Source: Alphaproteobacteria bacterium (GTDB taxonomy: Bacteria > Pseudomonadota > Alphaproteobacteria > Rhizobiales > Rhizobiaceae). Taken from it: 64,000 nt of DNA. The position numbers and the translations under genes were made by a program. Where the stretch lies: contig JANSYK010000001.1 in assembly GCA_024742485.1 (NCBI GenBank), positions 1,364,001 to 1,428,000 on the forward strand, read 5' to 3'. This document shows, in pieces, positions 48,880-57,208 of this stretch. Below the pieces are notes generated by a model. That model made no database searches and was not told the origin of the DNA. It saw nothing but the letters and a program-made list of their open reading frames with translations. Position 1 is the stretch's first letter, and every line of letters starts with the position of its first letter.

Positions 48880-49839
48880 ATGACCGATTTTTCTGATCCG
48901 ACGATCCTCGAGTCGCCCACCGGCGCAGCGATCAGCCTGCATCACGCAGCCCCGTCCGACACCCCGCAGGCGATTGTCCAGATCAATCATGGCCTGGCTG
49001 AACATGCTGCCAGATATGCGCCCTTTGCCGAGTTTCTCAACCAACACGGTTTCGCGGTGTTCGCCCATGACCACCGTGGCCACGGCCGCACCAAAGCGAC
49101 GGATGCGCCGACCGGCAGCTTCGCGCGTGCATCGGCTGGTTCGGGTTGGCAATCGGTGATTGACGATACGCTGGCCGTCAACACATACGCGACAACACTT
49201 TACCCGGATACGCCGATCATTACGTTCGGGCATTCGATGGGTGGAATGATCGCGATGAATTTTGCTCTCACCTACCCCGACAGGCAGGCAGGGCTGGCGG
49301 TCTGGAACGCCAATCTCAATCCCGGTGCCGCTGGCCGAATCGCGCAATTGCTCCTGGCAGCGGAGCGTATGATTCTGGGTTCGGACGTCCCAAGCCGCCT
49401 GTTACCCAAAATGACTTTCGAGCAATGGGGCAAATCCATCAAGGACGCCCGCACACCCTTTGATTGGCTGTCCCACGACGAAGAACAGGTTCAAACCTAT
49501 ATCGACGATCCGGATTGCGGCTGGGACGCATCCGTTTCCCTGTGGCAGGATGTTTTTGCCATGGGCTACCGCGCCGGAAACCGCACTGAACTGGCCCGCC
49601 TGCCGGTTTCACTGCCGATCCACCTTGTCGGAGGCGGACAGGATCCAGCGACGGATGGCGGCAAGGCCGTAAGGTGGTTTGCCGAACGCCTGAAGCAGGC
49701 AGGCCAATCGGACGTCTCCATTCAGGTTTACGAGACAATGCGCCACGAGACCCTCAATGAGTCGGCACCGCCAGGATCAAAAGGCGCAATGGAGGACTTT
49801 TTGCGCTGGGCGGACCGCGTACTTCACCGAACCGACTGA
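48880..49839 (+). CDS. Alpha/beta hydrolase (monoacylglycerol lipase-like)
   Basis: A 319-residue serine hydrolase. The oxyanion region INHGLAEHAARYAPFA and HDHRGHGRT are typical of the Hydrolase_4/lysophospholipase group, the nucleophile elbow is GHSMGG, the acid is probably in GGGQDPAT and the histidine in MRHETLNE. No signal peptide, so cytoplasmic. The only ATG near the start (48880) lies 4 bases after a strong hairpin and lacks a ribosome site, so translation may be controlled or leaderless. Lipid or ester substrate unknown. Confidence 0.88.
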   Translation: MTDFSDPTILESPTGAAISLHHAAPSDTPQAIVQINHGLAEHAARYAPFAEFLNQHGFAVFAHDHRGHGRTKATDAPTGSFARASAGSGWQSVIDDTLAVNTYATTLYPDTPIITFGHSMGGMIAMNFALTYPDRQAGLAVWNANLNPGAAGRIAQLLLAAERMILGSDVPSRLLPKMTFEQWGKSIKDARTPFDWLSHDEEQVQTYIDDPDCGWDASVSLWQDVFAMGYRAGNRTELARLPVSLPIHLVGGGQDPATDGGKAVRWFAERLKQAGQSDVSIQVYETMRHETLNESAPPGSKGAMEDFLRWADRVLHRTD

Positions 49840-49871
49840 CAAGTTCGAACCCGGGTGCCTTGTCCCGACGG

Positions 49872-49928
49872 AATTTCCGCTTGGCGTAGCCCCGATGGGT
49901 TTGCTACCAACACGAGGCAATTTCCGCT
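49872..49928 (+). promoter_or_regulatory. Structured leader of terC: direct repeats around a hairpin
   Basis: AATTTCCGCT occurs at 49872-49881 and again at 49919-49928. Between them GTAGC pairs with GCTAC and CCC with GGG inside, extended by TTG/CAA with a bulge. TerC genes are often preceded by the manganese-sensing yybP-ykoY RNA, but I could not match that element's conserved core, so this is only a candidate regulatory leader. Confidence 0.3.
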
Positions 49929-49942
49929 ATCCGGAGCCCTTC

Positions 49943-50752
49943 ATGCTGGCCGATCTCTTCACCATCGACAACCTGACCACTTTCCTTGTGCTGACCGCGC
50001 TGGAAACGGTGCTCGGGTTTGACAATCTTCTCTATATTTCCATCGAAGCCAAACAGGTTGATCCGGCTAAACAGGCCTGGGTCCGACGCATGGGGATTAT
50101 CCTGGCAATCGTCTTGCGGATCGTGTTGCTGTTTGTCGTCCTGCAGTTGATCAGCCTCCTGCAGGAACCGCTTTTTGTGCTTGACCACCCCTGGATTTCC
50201 GGCGCCGTGAGTGGGCATTCGCTGATCGTTCTGGTTGGCGGCGTCTTCCTGATCTACACCGCCATGAAGGAGATTTACCACATGATCGGTGTCGAGGACC
50301 TGGAGCATGAAAACGAGGGCCCGGCCCGTCGCACGGTCACAATGGCTCTTCTGTGGATCGTCACGATGAACTTTGTCTTTTCCTTCGACACTGTTCTGTC
50401 AGCCGTTGCATTGACCGACAATTTCATTGTCATGACCGCAGCCATCGTCATCTCAGGTGCGCTGATGGTGCTGATGGCCGACACCGTCGCTGCATTTTTG
50501 CAGAAGAACCGGATGTATGAGGTGCTTGGCCTGTTTGTGCTGTTGCTGGTCGGCGTCATGCTGATGTCGGATGGCGGGCATATCGGGCACCTGGCATTCT
50601 TCGGTTTCCCCATCGAGCCAATGGCCAAGTCGACCTTCTATTTCGTCCTGTTCACCCTCGTGGCGGTCGAAGTGGTTCAGGGACGCTATCAGAAGCGCAT
50701 CCTGGCTGAAAATGCCAGCCGGCGCCGCGTCAAGGGGTCCGGCAATGTCTGA
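49943..50752 (+). CDS. TerC family integral membrane protein
   Basis: A 269-residue membrane protein with about seven to eight helices. The family signatures are ALETVLGFDNLLYIS near the N-terminus and FVFSFDTVLSAVAL in the middle; their acidic residues in membrane segments are thought to bind cations. TerC relatives export manganese or other metals or act in tellurite resistance. The ATG at 49943 follows CCGGAG; the frame is open upstream but overlaps the hydrolase end. The stop overlaps the CoA-transferase start by 8 bases, so the two are coupled, which has no obvious metabolic logic. Confidence 0.92.
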   Translation: MLADLFTIDNLTTFLVLTALETVLGFDNLLYISIEAKQVDPAKQAWVRRMGIILAIVLRIVLLFVVLQLISLLQEPLFVLDHPWISGAVSGHSLIVLVGGVFLIYTAMKEIYHMIGVEDLEHENEGPARRTVTMALLWIVTMNFVFSFDTVLSAVALTDNFIVMTAAIVISGALMVLMADTVAAFLQKNRMYEVLGLFVLLLVGVMLMSDGGHIGHLAFFGFPIEPMAKSTFYFVLFTLVAVEVVQGRYQKRILAENASRRRVKGSGNV

Positions 50753-51917
50753 CGCGCCACTTGCCGGCATTCGTGTCATAGAGCTTGCGCGGGTGCTGGC
50801 CGGGCCATGGGCTGGCCAGACGCTTGCCGATCTCGGCGCGGACGTCATAAAGGTCGAAAATCCCGATGGCGGTGACGACACACGGCATTGGGGGCCGCCC
50901 TTCATCGAGGGAAAGGATGGCGAGAACCTTGGCGCCGCCTATTTCCACGGCACAAACCGCGGCAAACGCTCCGTCGTCGCCGACCTCCGGACCGCCGATG
51001 GCCGCGAGTTCGTCAGGCAATTGGCGGACAGTGCCGACATTCTGATTGAAAACTTCAAAACCGGTGGCCTCGAAAAATACGGTCTTGACTATGTGTCCCT
51101 GCGGGCCAGCAATCCAAAGCTCGTTTATTGCTCGATCACCGGTTTCGGTCAGACAGGCCCGCTCGCCACGGTGGCCGGTTATGATTTTATCATTCAGGGC
51201 ATATCAGGTTTCATGTCCATCACTGGCGAGGCCGATGGACAACCAATGAAAGCCGGAACCGCCATCGCTGATCTGTTCACCGGCGTTTACGCCGTCACGG
51301 CCATTCAAGCGGCACTCATACACGCCCTGAAGACCGGCAAAGGACAGCACATAGACATGTCCCTCCTTGACTGTCAGGCCGCCGTGCTTGCCAATCAGAA
51401 CATGAACTTTCTTGCCACCGGCAATAGCCCCAGACGAATGGGCAATGCCCACCCCAATATCTCGCCTTATGAAGTGGTTCCGACCTCGGACGGATACCTG
51501 ATCCTCGCGGTCGGAAACGATGGTCAATTTCGAAAACTGTGCGCAATTCTGGGACTCGACGACATGGCCGATGACCCCGACTTTGCCACCAACCGTGCGC
51601 GGGTAGCCAATCGTGTGGCCGTCAATGAGCGCCTGGTGGCCCGAACGGCGACGATTGAACGGGACGACCTGCTTGAACGATGCAAGGCCCACGGCGTTCC
51701 GGCCGGGCCGATCAACTCGATCGGTGAAATGTTCGCGAACCCGCAAATACAGGCACGGGCACTCCGACTTGCTCTGGATGACGGCGACGGCAATGAAATT
51801 CCTGGGGTCGCCACGCCGATCAAATTATCCGGCACACCTCTGCACTACGACCGTCCCTCGCCACGCCTTGGCGAGCACACGGATGAAGTCCGGCGCGAAC
51901 TGGACGGCCTCAATTAG
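50745..51917 (+). CDS. CaiB/BaiF type III CoA-transferase
   Basis: Transfers CoA between carboxylic acids. The 390 residues are typical, with the N-terminal VIELARVLAGPWAGQTLADLGADVIKVE, NRGKRSV, ILIENFKTG and the catalytic aspartate in GTAIADLFTGVYA. Substrate specificity within the family (for example succinate, glutarate, carnitine or oxalate) cannot be read. The ATG at 50745 (MSDAPLAG) lies within the last codons of terC. No acyl-CoA dehydrogenase or other beta-oxidation gene is next to it. Confidence 0.92.
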   Translation: MSDAPLAGIRVIELARVLAGPWAGQTLADLGADVIKVENPDGGDDTRHWGPPFIEGKDGENLGAAYFHGTNRGKRSVVADLRTADGREFVRQLADSADILIENFKTGGLEKYGLDYVSLRASNPKLVYCSITGFGQTGPLATVAGYDFIIQGISGFMSITGEADGQPMKAGTAIADLFTGVYAVTAIQAALIHALKTGKGQHIDMSLLDCQAAVLANQNMNFLATGNSPRRMGNAHPNISPYEVVPTSDGYLILAVGNDGQFRKLCAILGLDDMADDPDFATNRARVANRVAVNERLVARTATIERDDLLERCKAHGVPAGPINSIGEMFANPQIQARALRLALDDGDGNEIPGVATPIKLSGTPLHYDRPSPRLGEHTDEVRRELDGLN

Positions 51918-51953
51918 GGGCTCGTTGCGATACCGGACGACGCTTCCAGCTGG

Positions 51954-52292
51954 TCAGGATCGAATATGCTGGCTTTGCTGGTAGACGGCGGTTGATCGTG
52001 CCCCTGACCGGCAATAGCCGAGCATCGGTCGGTCCAGCTCATCGAGCGCATCGACCATCGCCTGCACCTGTTCATGCCCGACACCGGTTTTGCCGATCGG
52101 GATGTGCCGCATTTCGATCCCGAGAGACCGGGCTTCGGCTTCAATCGACTGATAGCTCGGCTGTCCGGCTTCTTCATCATCCGGGCGGTGACACACGATC
52201 GACTTGAATCCCATTGACTGGATCGTTCCAAGATCATCCGTGGTGATCTGACCGGTGACCGAATAGGAGTCGTCTACTTTTCGAAGGTCCAT
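51954..52292 (-). CDS. TIGR01244/DUF442 family phosphatase-like protein
   Basis: A 112-residue protein with the dual-specificity phosphatase-like fold of the beta-lactamase hydrolase-like (Blh) N-terminal domain. The signature CX5R is present in YCRSGARS, and FKSIVCHRPDDE is the typical strand. In other bacteria this domain is often fused to a persulfide dioxygenase-type metallo-beta-lactamase and linked to sulfide handling; here it stands alone. The ATG at 52292 is preceded by GGAAAG; dispersed repeat copy 4 begins 14 bases upstream and would be part of its leader. Confidence 0.85.
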   Translation of the reverse strand: MDLRKVDDSYSVTGQITTDDLGTIQSMGFKSIVCHRPDDEEAGQPSYQSIEAEARSLGIEMRHIPIGKTGVGHEQVQAMVDALDELDRPMLGYCRSGARSTAVYQQSQHIRS

Positions 52293-52305
52293 TGCAAACT
52301 TTCCG

Positions 52306-52438
52306 CTAGTGCAATTCAGGTTTTGACGGAATCGGCAAAAGCTGAATGCTTCAACAAAATCAAGGCTCGGCACCGTTGTCCCGTTTCTGACAAAACGTGA
52401 AACGGCCTAAACGGTTGTGCCGTTTTTCATAAACCGTG
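52306..52438. repeat. Dispersed repeat, copy 4 (extended)
   Basis: CTAGTGCAATTCAGG, the ACGGAATCGG loop and CAAAAGCTGAATGC form module one. Module two (CACCGTTGTCCCGTTT) is followed by a partial second round (ACGGTTGTGCCGTTT). It lies between glpK and the DUF442 gene; the 52439-52501 remainder shows nothing. Confidence 0.8.
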
Positions 52439-52501
52439 TCGCGGCCAAATGAAAGCAATTCGCAAAATACGGTTGGTCCAACAGATCCATCAATGGACGG
52501 A

Positions 52502-53995
52502 CTATCGGTTGCTCAAGGTGCGCTGCACCGCATCCTTCCAACCGGCAAGGTCCCTGCTTCGGGAGTCTGCGTCGATGACGGGTTCGAACCGGCGATCTCG
52601 CGCCCAAAGACGGGCAAAGTCCTCCTGCCCGGGCCAAACACCCGCTCGCTGACCGGCAAGCCATGCCGCGCCCAGGGCCGTCGTTTCCAGGACCTTCGGC
52701 CGGTCCACGGGCGCTCCCAGAATATCGGCGAGCCTTTGCATGGTCCAATCCGACGCCACCATGCCACCATCGACACGCAGAACCGTCTCATGGGCACCGC
52801 CCTGCCAGTCCTTGCGCTTTGCCGTCAGCAAGTCATGTGTCTGGTAGCAGACAGAGTCCAGCGTCGCCTTGGCGATTTCAGCCGGCCCGGTATTGCGCGT
52901 CAGACCGAACATTGCGCCGCGCGCTTCTGCATCCCAATAGGGCGCACCTAGTCCGACAAAGGCCGGAACAAGATAGACATTCTGTTCCGGATCGGCTGCC
53001 TTTGCCAGTTCGCCGCTTTGTTCGGCGCTGTCGATAATCTTCAGACCGTCCCGCAGCCACTGAACACCGGCACCGGCGATGAAAATCGACCCCTCCAGCG
53101 CATAGGTGGTCTCGCCATTGAGACGATAGGCAATGGTTGTCAAAAGCCGATTGTTGGAAGGGACCAATTCGCTGCCGGTGTTCAACAACGAAAAGCAACC
53201 GGTTCCATAGGTCACCTTCATCATTCCGGCATCAAAACATGCATTTCCGAGTGTAGCCGCCTGCTGATCGCCGGCAACGCCAAGGATTGGTTTCCCCGAC
53301 AGTGGAAGATCTGATGCGATAACACCAAAATCGTCAGCGCTGTCACACACCTGCGGAAGAAGCGAGACCGGAACCTTCAGATGAGACAGCAATTCCTCGT
53401 CCCATTGATTGTCCCTGATATTGTACATCAGCGTCCGCGCAGCATTGGTCGCATCGGTGACATGGCGATCTCCCCCGGTCAGCCGCCAGATCAGGAAGCT
53501 GTCGATCGTACCAAAGCATAGCGCGCCGCTCTCGGCCCGTCCGCGTACACCCTCGACATTGTCCAGCAACCAGCTCAGTTTCGTTCCGGAAAAATAGGGA
53601 TCGAGCAATAGGCCGGTTTTACGGCTGAAGAGCGGTTCCAGCCCGTCATCCTTCAACTGGGAACAAAACTGCGCGGTACGGCGATCCTGCCAGACAATGG
53701 CATTGAACACCGGTTCACCGGTTTGGCGATCCCACACAACGACTGTTTCGCGCTGGTTGGTGATCCCGACGGCAGCGATATCGGCGGCAGTCAACCCGGC
53801 ATCGATGAGGGCCTGCTCGATCGACCACAGGACCGTTTGCCAGATTTCCTCCGGATCGTGTTCAACCCATCCGGAACGAGGGAAATGCTGGGTGAACTCC
53901 TTCTGGCCCACACCGACGATGGTCTGCTGGCCATCGAAAACGATTGCCCTGCTGGATGTGGTTCCCTGATCAATCGCCAGAATATGGTCAGCCAT
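52502..53995 (-). CDS. glpK: Glycerol kinase GlpK
   Basis: Phosphorylates glycerol to glycerol 3-phosphate in the cytoplasm. The 497-residue FGGY kinase starts [17 protein letters not shown] and has [10 protein letters not shown], the catalytic region [22 protein letters not shown], and the C-terminal [14 protein letters not shown]. The ATG at 53995 follows GGGAGGAG; nine upstream codons are open but unnecessary. It follows glpD by 42 bp in the same direction, forming a glycerol catabolism operon. No facilitator gene lies in the window. Confidence 0.97.
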   Translation of the reverse strand: MADHILAIDQGTTSSRAIVFDGQQTIVGVGQKEFTQHFPRSGWVEHDPEEIWQTVLWSIEQALIDAGLTAADIAAVGITNQRETVVVWDRQTGEPVFNAIVWQDRRTAQFCSQLKDDGLEPLFSRKTGLLLDPYFSGTKLSWLLDNVEGVRGRAESGALCFGTIDSFLIWRLTGGDRHVTDATNAARTLMYNIRDNQWDEELLSHLKVPVSLLPQVCDSADDFGVIASDLPLSGKPILGVAGDQQAATLGNACFDAGMMKVTYGTGCFSLLNTGSELVPSNNRLLTTIAYRLNGETTYALEGSIFIAGAGVQWLRDGLKIIDSAEQSGELAKAADPEQNVYLVPAFVGLGAPYWDAEARGAMFGLTRNTGPAEIAKATLDSVCYQTHDLLTAKRKDWQGGAHETVLRVDGGMVASDWTMQRLADILGAPVDRPKVLETTALGAAWLAGQRAGVWPGQEDFARLWARDRRFEPVIDADSRSRDLAGWKDAVQRTLSNR

Positions 53996-54037
53996 CAGGC
54001 TCCTCCCCATTTTTGCGTTCATTGGATTTCGGTGGTG

Positions 54038-55561
54038 TTAGCCGCCGACCGTTTCGTAGCTGCCACTTTGTACCAGATAACCGGAAAGGTCATCCACCTG
54101 GGCATCGGTCAGAACCAGGCCACGCTTGGTTCGCCGCCAGAGGATATCATCGGTCGTCCGCGCCCACTCATGGGCCACCAGGTAATCAACCTCGGCTGCA
54201 TAAAGGTCGCCGCCAAAATGCTTTCCCAGATCCTCGTAGCGTTTCGATTCGCCAAGTATTGTCTTTGCTTCAAGACCGTAGAGCCGCATAAGCCGCCGCG
54301 CATGTTCCGGTTCCAGATAATCATAATCTCTCTGCAGTTCGGCCAGTGCGTGTTCGAAACCGGTGGCCGGAAATTCTCCGCCTGGCAATGCGGCATCGGC
54401 CGTCCAACTGCCTTTCTTCGCCCCAAGCCTTTTTTCGATTTTTTCCATCATCGCTTCAGCGAGTTTGCGATAGGTGGTGATTTTTCCGCCAAAGACATTG
54501 ATCAGCAACGCATCGTCAGCACCGCCCTCAGCCACCAGAACATAGTCGCGGGTCGCCTCCTTGGCTTCGGAAGCCCCGTCATCGTAGAGCGGCCGCACGC
54601 CGCTATAGGTCCAGACCACGTCTTCCGCGCTCACATTCTCAGAAAAATACTCCGACGACGCGTCGCAAAGATACGCGATTTCTTCGTCGGTAATGGCCGT
54701 TTCACCAGGATCACCCTGGTAATCGTGATCGGTGGTTCCAATGAGCGTGTAGCCGTCCTCATAGGGAATTGCGAAAATGATACGGTCATCCTTGTTCTGA
54801 AAGATATAGGCCCGCGGATCGTCGAACTTGCTGCGCACGACAATGTGGCTGCCTTGCACCAGGCGGACATTCTGGGCATTGCTGGAATGAGTAACCCCGT
54901 TCAGAACATCATCGACCCAGGGACCGGCGGCATTCACCAGAATACGTGCCGTAACCGTTTCACTCTGGCCGGTCAGCTGATCGGCAATCGTCACTTTCCA
55001 GAGACCATCGGCGCGTTTCGCGTCAACCACTTTTGTTCGCGTCCGAATAACCGCGCCACGACTGGCGGCATCGCGGGCGTTCAAAACCACAAGGCGGGCG
55101 TCGTTCACCCAGCAATCGGAATATTCAAAGGCTTTGCCGGACAGTTGTTTCAGCGGTCCGGCCGCCGGGTCGGACGTCATGTCCAGGACTCGGGTCGGCG
55201 GAAGCAATTTCCGGCCTCCGAGATGATCATAGAGAAACAGTCCCAGGCGGAGAAGCCAGGCGGGGCGCAGCCCGGTATGATGCGGCAGGACGAACCGCAG
55301 CGGCCAGATGATATGCGGCGCGTTTTTCCACAGGACTTCCCGCTCGATCAGTGCTTCCCGCACCAGCCGGAATTCATAGTGCTCAAGATACCGCAACCCG
55401 CCATGAACAAGTTTGGTCGAGCTCGACGATGTTCCGCTTGCCAGATCATCCATCTCGGCCAGAAACACCGAGTACCCGCGGCCGACGGCGTCCCGCGCGA
55501 TACCGCAACCGTTGATGCCGCCGCCAATGACGAACAGGTCATAAACGTCTTTTTCGCTCAT
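54038..55561 (-). CDS. glpD: Aerobic glycerol-3-phosphate dehydrogenase GlpD
   Basis: FAD-dependent, membrane-associated enzyme that oxidises glycerol 3-phosphate to dihydroxyacetone phosphate and feeds electrons to quinone. The 507 residues show the FAD loop LFVIGGGINGCGIARDA, the GTSSSSTKLVHGGLRYLE block, VNAAGPWVDDV and GGKITTYRKLAE. The ATG at 55561 follows GAGGA; an open frame 20 codons longer is not family-like. Three TTCGT repeats upstream suggest control by a DeoR-type GlpR repressor. First gene of the glpD-glpK pair. Confidence 0.97.
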   Translation of the reverse strand: MSEKDVYDLFVIGGGINGCGIARDAVGRGYSVFLAEMDDLASGTSSSSTKLVHGGLRYLEHYEFRLVREALIEREVLWKNAPHIIWPLRFVLPHHTGLRPAWLLRLGLFLYDHLGGRKLLPPTRVLDMTSDPAAGPLKQLSGKAFEYSDCWVNDARLVVLNARDAASRGAVIRTRTKVVDAKRADGLWKVTIADQLTGQSETVTARILVNAAGPWVDDVLNGVTHSSNAQNVRLVQGSHIVVRSKFDDPRAYIFQNKDDRIIFAIPYEDGYTLIGTTDHDYQGDPGETAITDEEIAYLCDASSEYFSENVSAEDVVWTYSGVRPLYDDGASEAKEATRDYVLVAEGGADDALLINVFGGKITTYRKLAEAMMEKIEKRLGAKKGSWTADAALPGGEFPATGFEHALAELQRDYDYLEPEHARRLMRLYGLEAKTILGESKRYEDLGKHFGGDLYAAEVDYLVAHEWARTTDDILWRRTKRGLVLTDAQVDDLSGYLVQSGSYETVGG

Positions 55562-55610
55562 TATGTCCTCGAAATCCGCGTGATCATTACCCGCGCTATC
55601 AAAGCGAATT

Positions 55611-55640
55611 AATACGAACAAAAACGAAAGTCAAACGAAA
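55611..55640 (-). promoter_or_regulatory. TTCGT direct repeats upstream of glpD (possible GlpR operator)
   Basis: On the minus strand TTTCGTTT occurs twice (55640-55633 and 55629-55622) and a third TTCGT lies at 55618-55614, at 10-11 bp spacing, about 50-80 bases before the glpD start. Such repeats suit a DeoR-family repressor such as GlpR, whose gene is not in the window. Confidence 0.5.
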
Positions 55641-55828
55641 GAAATGGAATTCCGATCTATTGCGTGGAAGCAGACAATGGTGTGTTTTGACGGACCATTT
55701 CCCACTGAGAGAAAATCCGTGATTCCCGCAATGCCGACAATGTGTCCGGGTTTGTGTTGAGAGCGGATATCGGTCGGTGGTACGCCCGATAGGAAGAGTA
55801 CTTTAACTGCGCCCTACTGCCGAACAAG

Positions 55829-56995
55829 ATGAGCATCACCGCACCAGAACCGCGAAACCAGATACAAATCGGTGCTGTCATGGCCTCCGTTGTTGGCGCG
55901 CTGTTACTCATTGCCCTTGTTGCCGTTATCGGTTCGACGCGACTGGCCATTGCCGCGGCCATCGGTCTCTTTGCAGGACTGGCTTTGTACCATGCCTCTT
56001 TCGGATTTACCGCCGCCTGGAGGGCTTTCATCACCGAGGGTCGCGGAGCCGGCCTGCGTGCTCAGTTCCTGCTGATCCTGCTGACCTCGGCCGTCGCTTT
56101 TCCGCTTTTGGAATATGGCAGCGTGTTTGGGCGCCCCGTGTATGGTGCAGTCGCACCCTTTGGATACTCGGCGGCTTTGGGAGCATTTGTCTTTGGAATC
56201 GGCATGCAGTTTGGCGGCAGTTGTGCATCGGGGACCCTCTTTACAACGGGCGGCGGCAACACTCGTATGCTGGCTACATTGGCTGGATTTGTCGCCGGTT
56301 CGGTCATTGCGACGGCGCACATGCCGTTCTGGTGGTCACTGCCGACCCTTCCCCGCGCCTCATTGGTGGAGTCGTTCGGCGCTGCCACGGCGTTTGCGGT
56401 GACCGCGCTGGTTCTGGGCACGATCGGTATTTACAGCATTCGCCGTGAACGCGTGAAGCACGGCACACTGGATGCCGCACCGGCCCGCGAACATGTCCTG
56501 ACCGGTCCGTGGTCAAAGCACTGGGGCGCCATCGCCATTGCGGTGGTCAGCATCGCCACCCTGCTCACCCTGTCGCGCCCTTGGGGCATCACATCAGCCT
56601 TCGCGCTCTGGGGAGCCAAAATCGCGCAAGGTCTGGGCTGGAACGTCAAGGCATGGGACTACTGGTCGCAGAGCGGCAACCTGCTGGAGCGTTCGGTCTT
56701 CACCGATGCCACCTCGGTCATGAATATGGGGATCATGATCGGCGCGTTCGCCGCTGCCGCACTGGCCGGTCGATTTGCACCGAAATTACGTGTACCGCCA
56801 AGGGATCTTGTGTTGGCGATCATGGGAGGGCTGATGATGGGCTATGGTGCGCGTCTGGCCTACGGCTGCAATATCGGGGCCTATCTCGGGGGCATCATCT
56901 CCGGCAGCCTGCATGGCTGGGGCTGGCTGGTCTTCGGGTTCCTCGGCAGCCTTGCCGGATTGCGCGCGCGCATGGCCATCCCGTTTCTGCGATGA
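55829..56995 (+). CDS. YeeE/YedE family (TsuA-like) sulfur-compound transporter
   Basis: A 388-residue inner-membrane protein with about nine to ten helices. The two conserved cysteine motifs of the family are present: FGGSCASGTLF in the first half and YGCNIGAYLGGI near the end. The characterised relative TsuA imports thiosulfate by passing it between such cysteines. No tusA or rhodanese gene is adjacent, but cysDN lies 4.5 kb downstream. The start at 55829 has no good ribosome site. A divergent gap of about 270 bp separates it from glpD. Confidence 0.9.
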   Translation: MSITAPEPRNQIQIGAVMASVVGALLLIALVAVIGSTRLAIAAAIGLFAGLALYHASFGFTAAWRAFITEGRGAGLRAQFLLILLTSAVAFPLLEYGSVFGRPVYGAVAPFGYSAALGAFVFGIGMQFGGSCASGTLFTTGGGNTRMLATLAGFVAGSVIATAHMPFWWSLPTLPRASLVESFGAATAFAVTALVLGTIGIYSIRRERVKHGTLDAAPAREHVLTGPWSKHWGAIAIAVVSIATLLTLSRPWGITSAFALWGAKIAQGLGWNVKAWDYWSQSGNLLERSVFTDATSVMNMGIMIGAFAAAALAGRFAPKLRVPPRDLVLAIMGGLMMGYGARLAYGCNIGAYLGGIISGSLHGWGWLVFGFLGSLAGLRARMAIPFLR

Positions 56996-57208
56996 GAGGG
57001 ACGTTCAATCACAGCGACGTCCGGCAACCGCGCCTTGTGGTAACAGGATATTTCAATTCGGATTTACCGTGATCGCAATTACAGTATTCCCTCGGCGGGC
57101 CCGGTGCTATATCGGTGCACTGGGTCGCTGCGGCTCCCATAGCACACCCTGTCCATTGTGTGTGGATTGAACCGCCTTGACCGCAGAACGTTCGATTCGA
57201 GAAATGTG

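Noticed and set aside
49861-49942. yybP-ykoY manganese riboswitch before terC
   Set aside because: Position is right, but the conserved core bases could not be found; kept only as an unassigned leader structure.
53723-55612. Plus-strand open frame of 629 codons
   Set aside because: Antisense to both glpK and glpD, which are certain. The length is due to high GC in the opposite frame.
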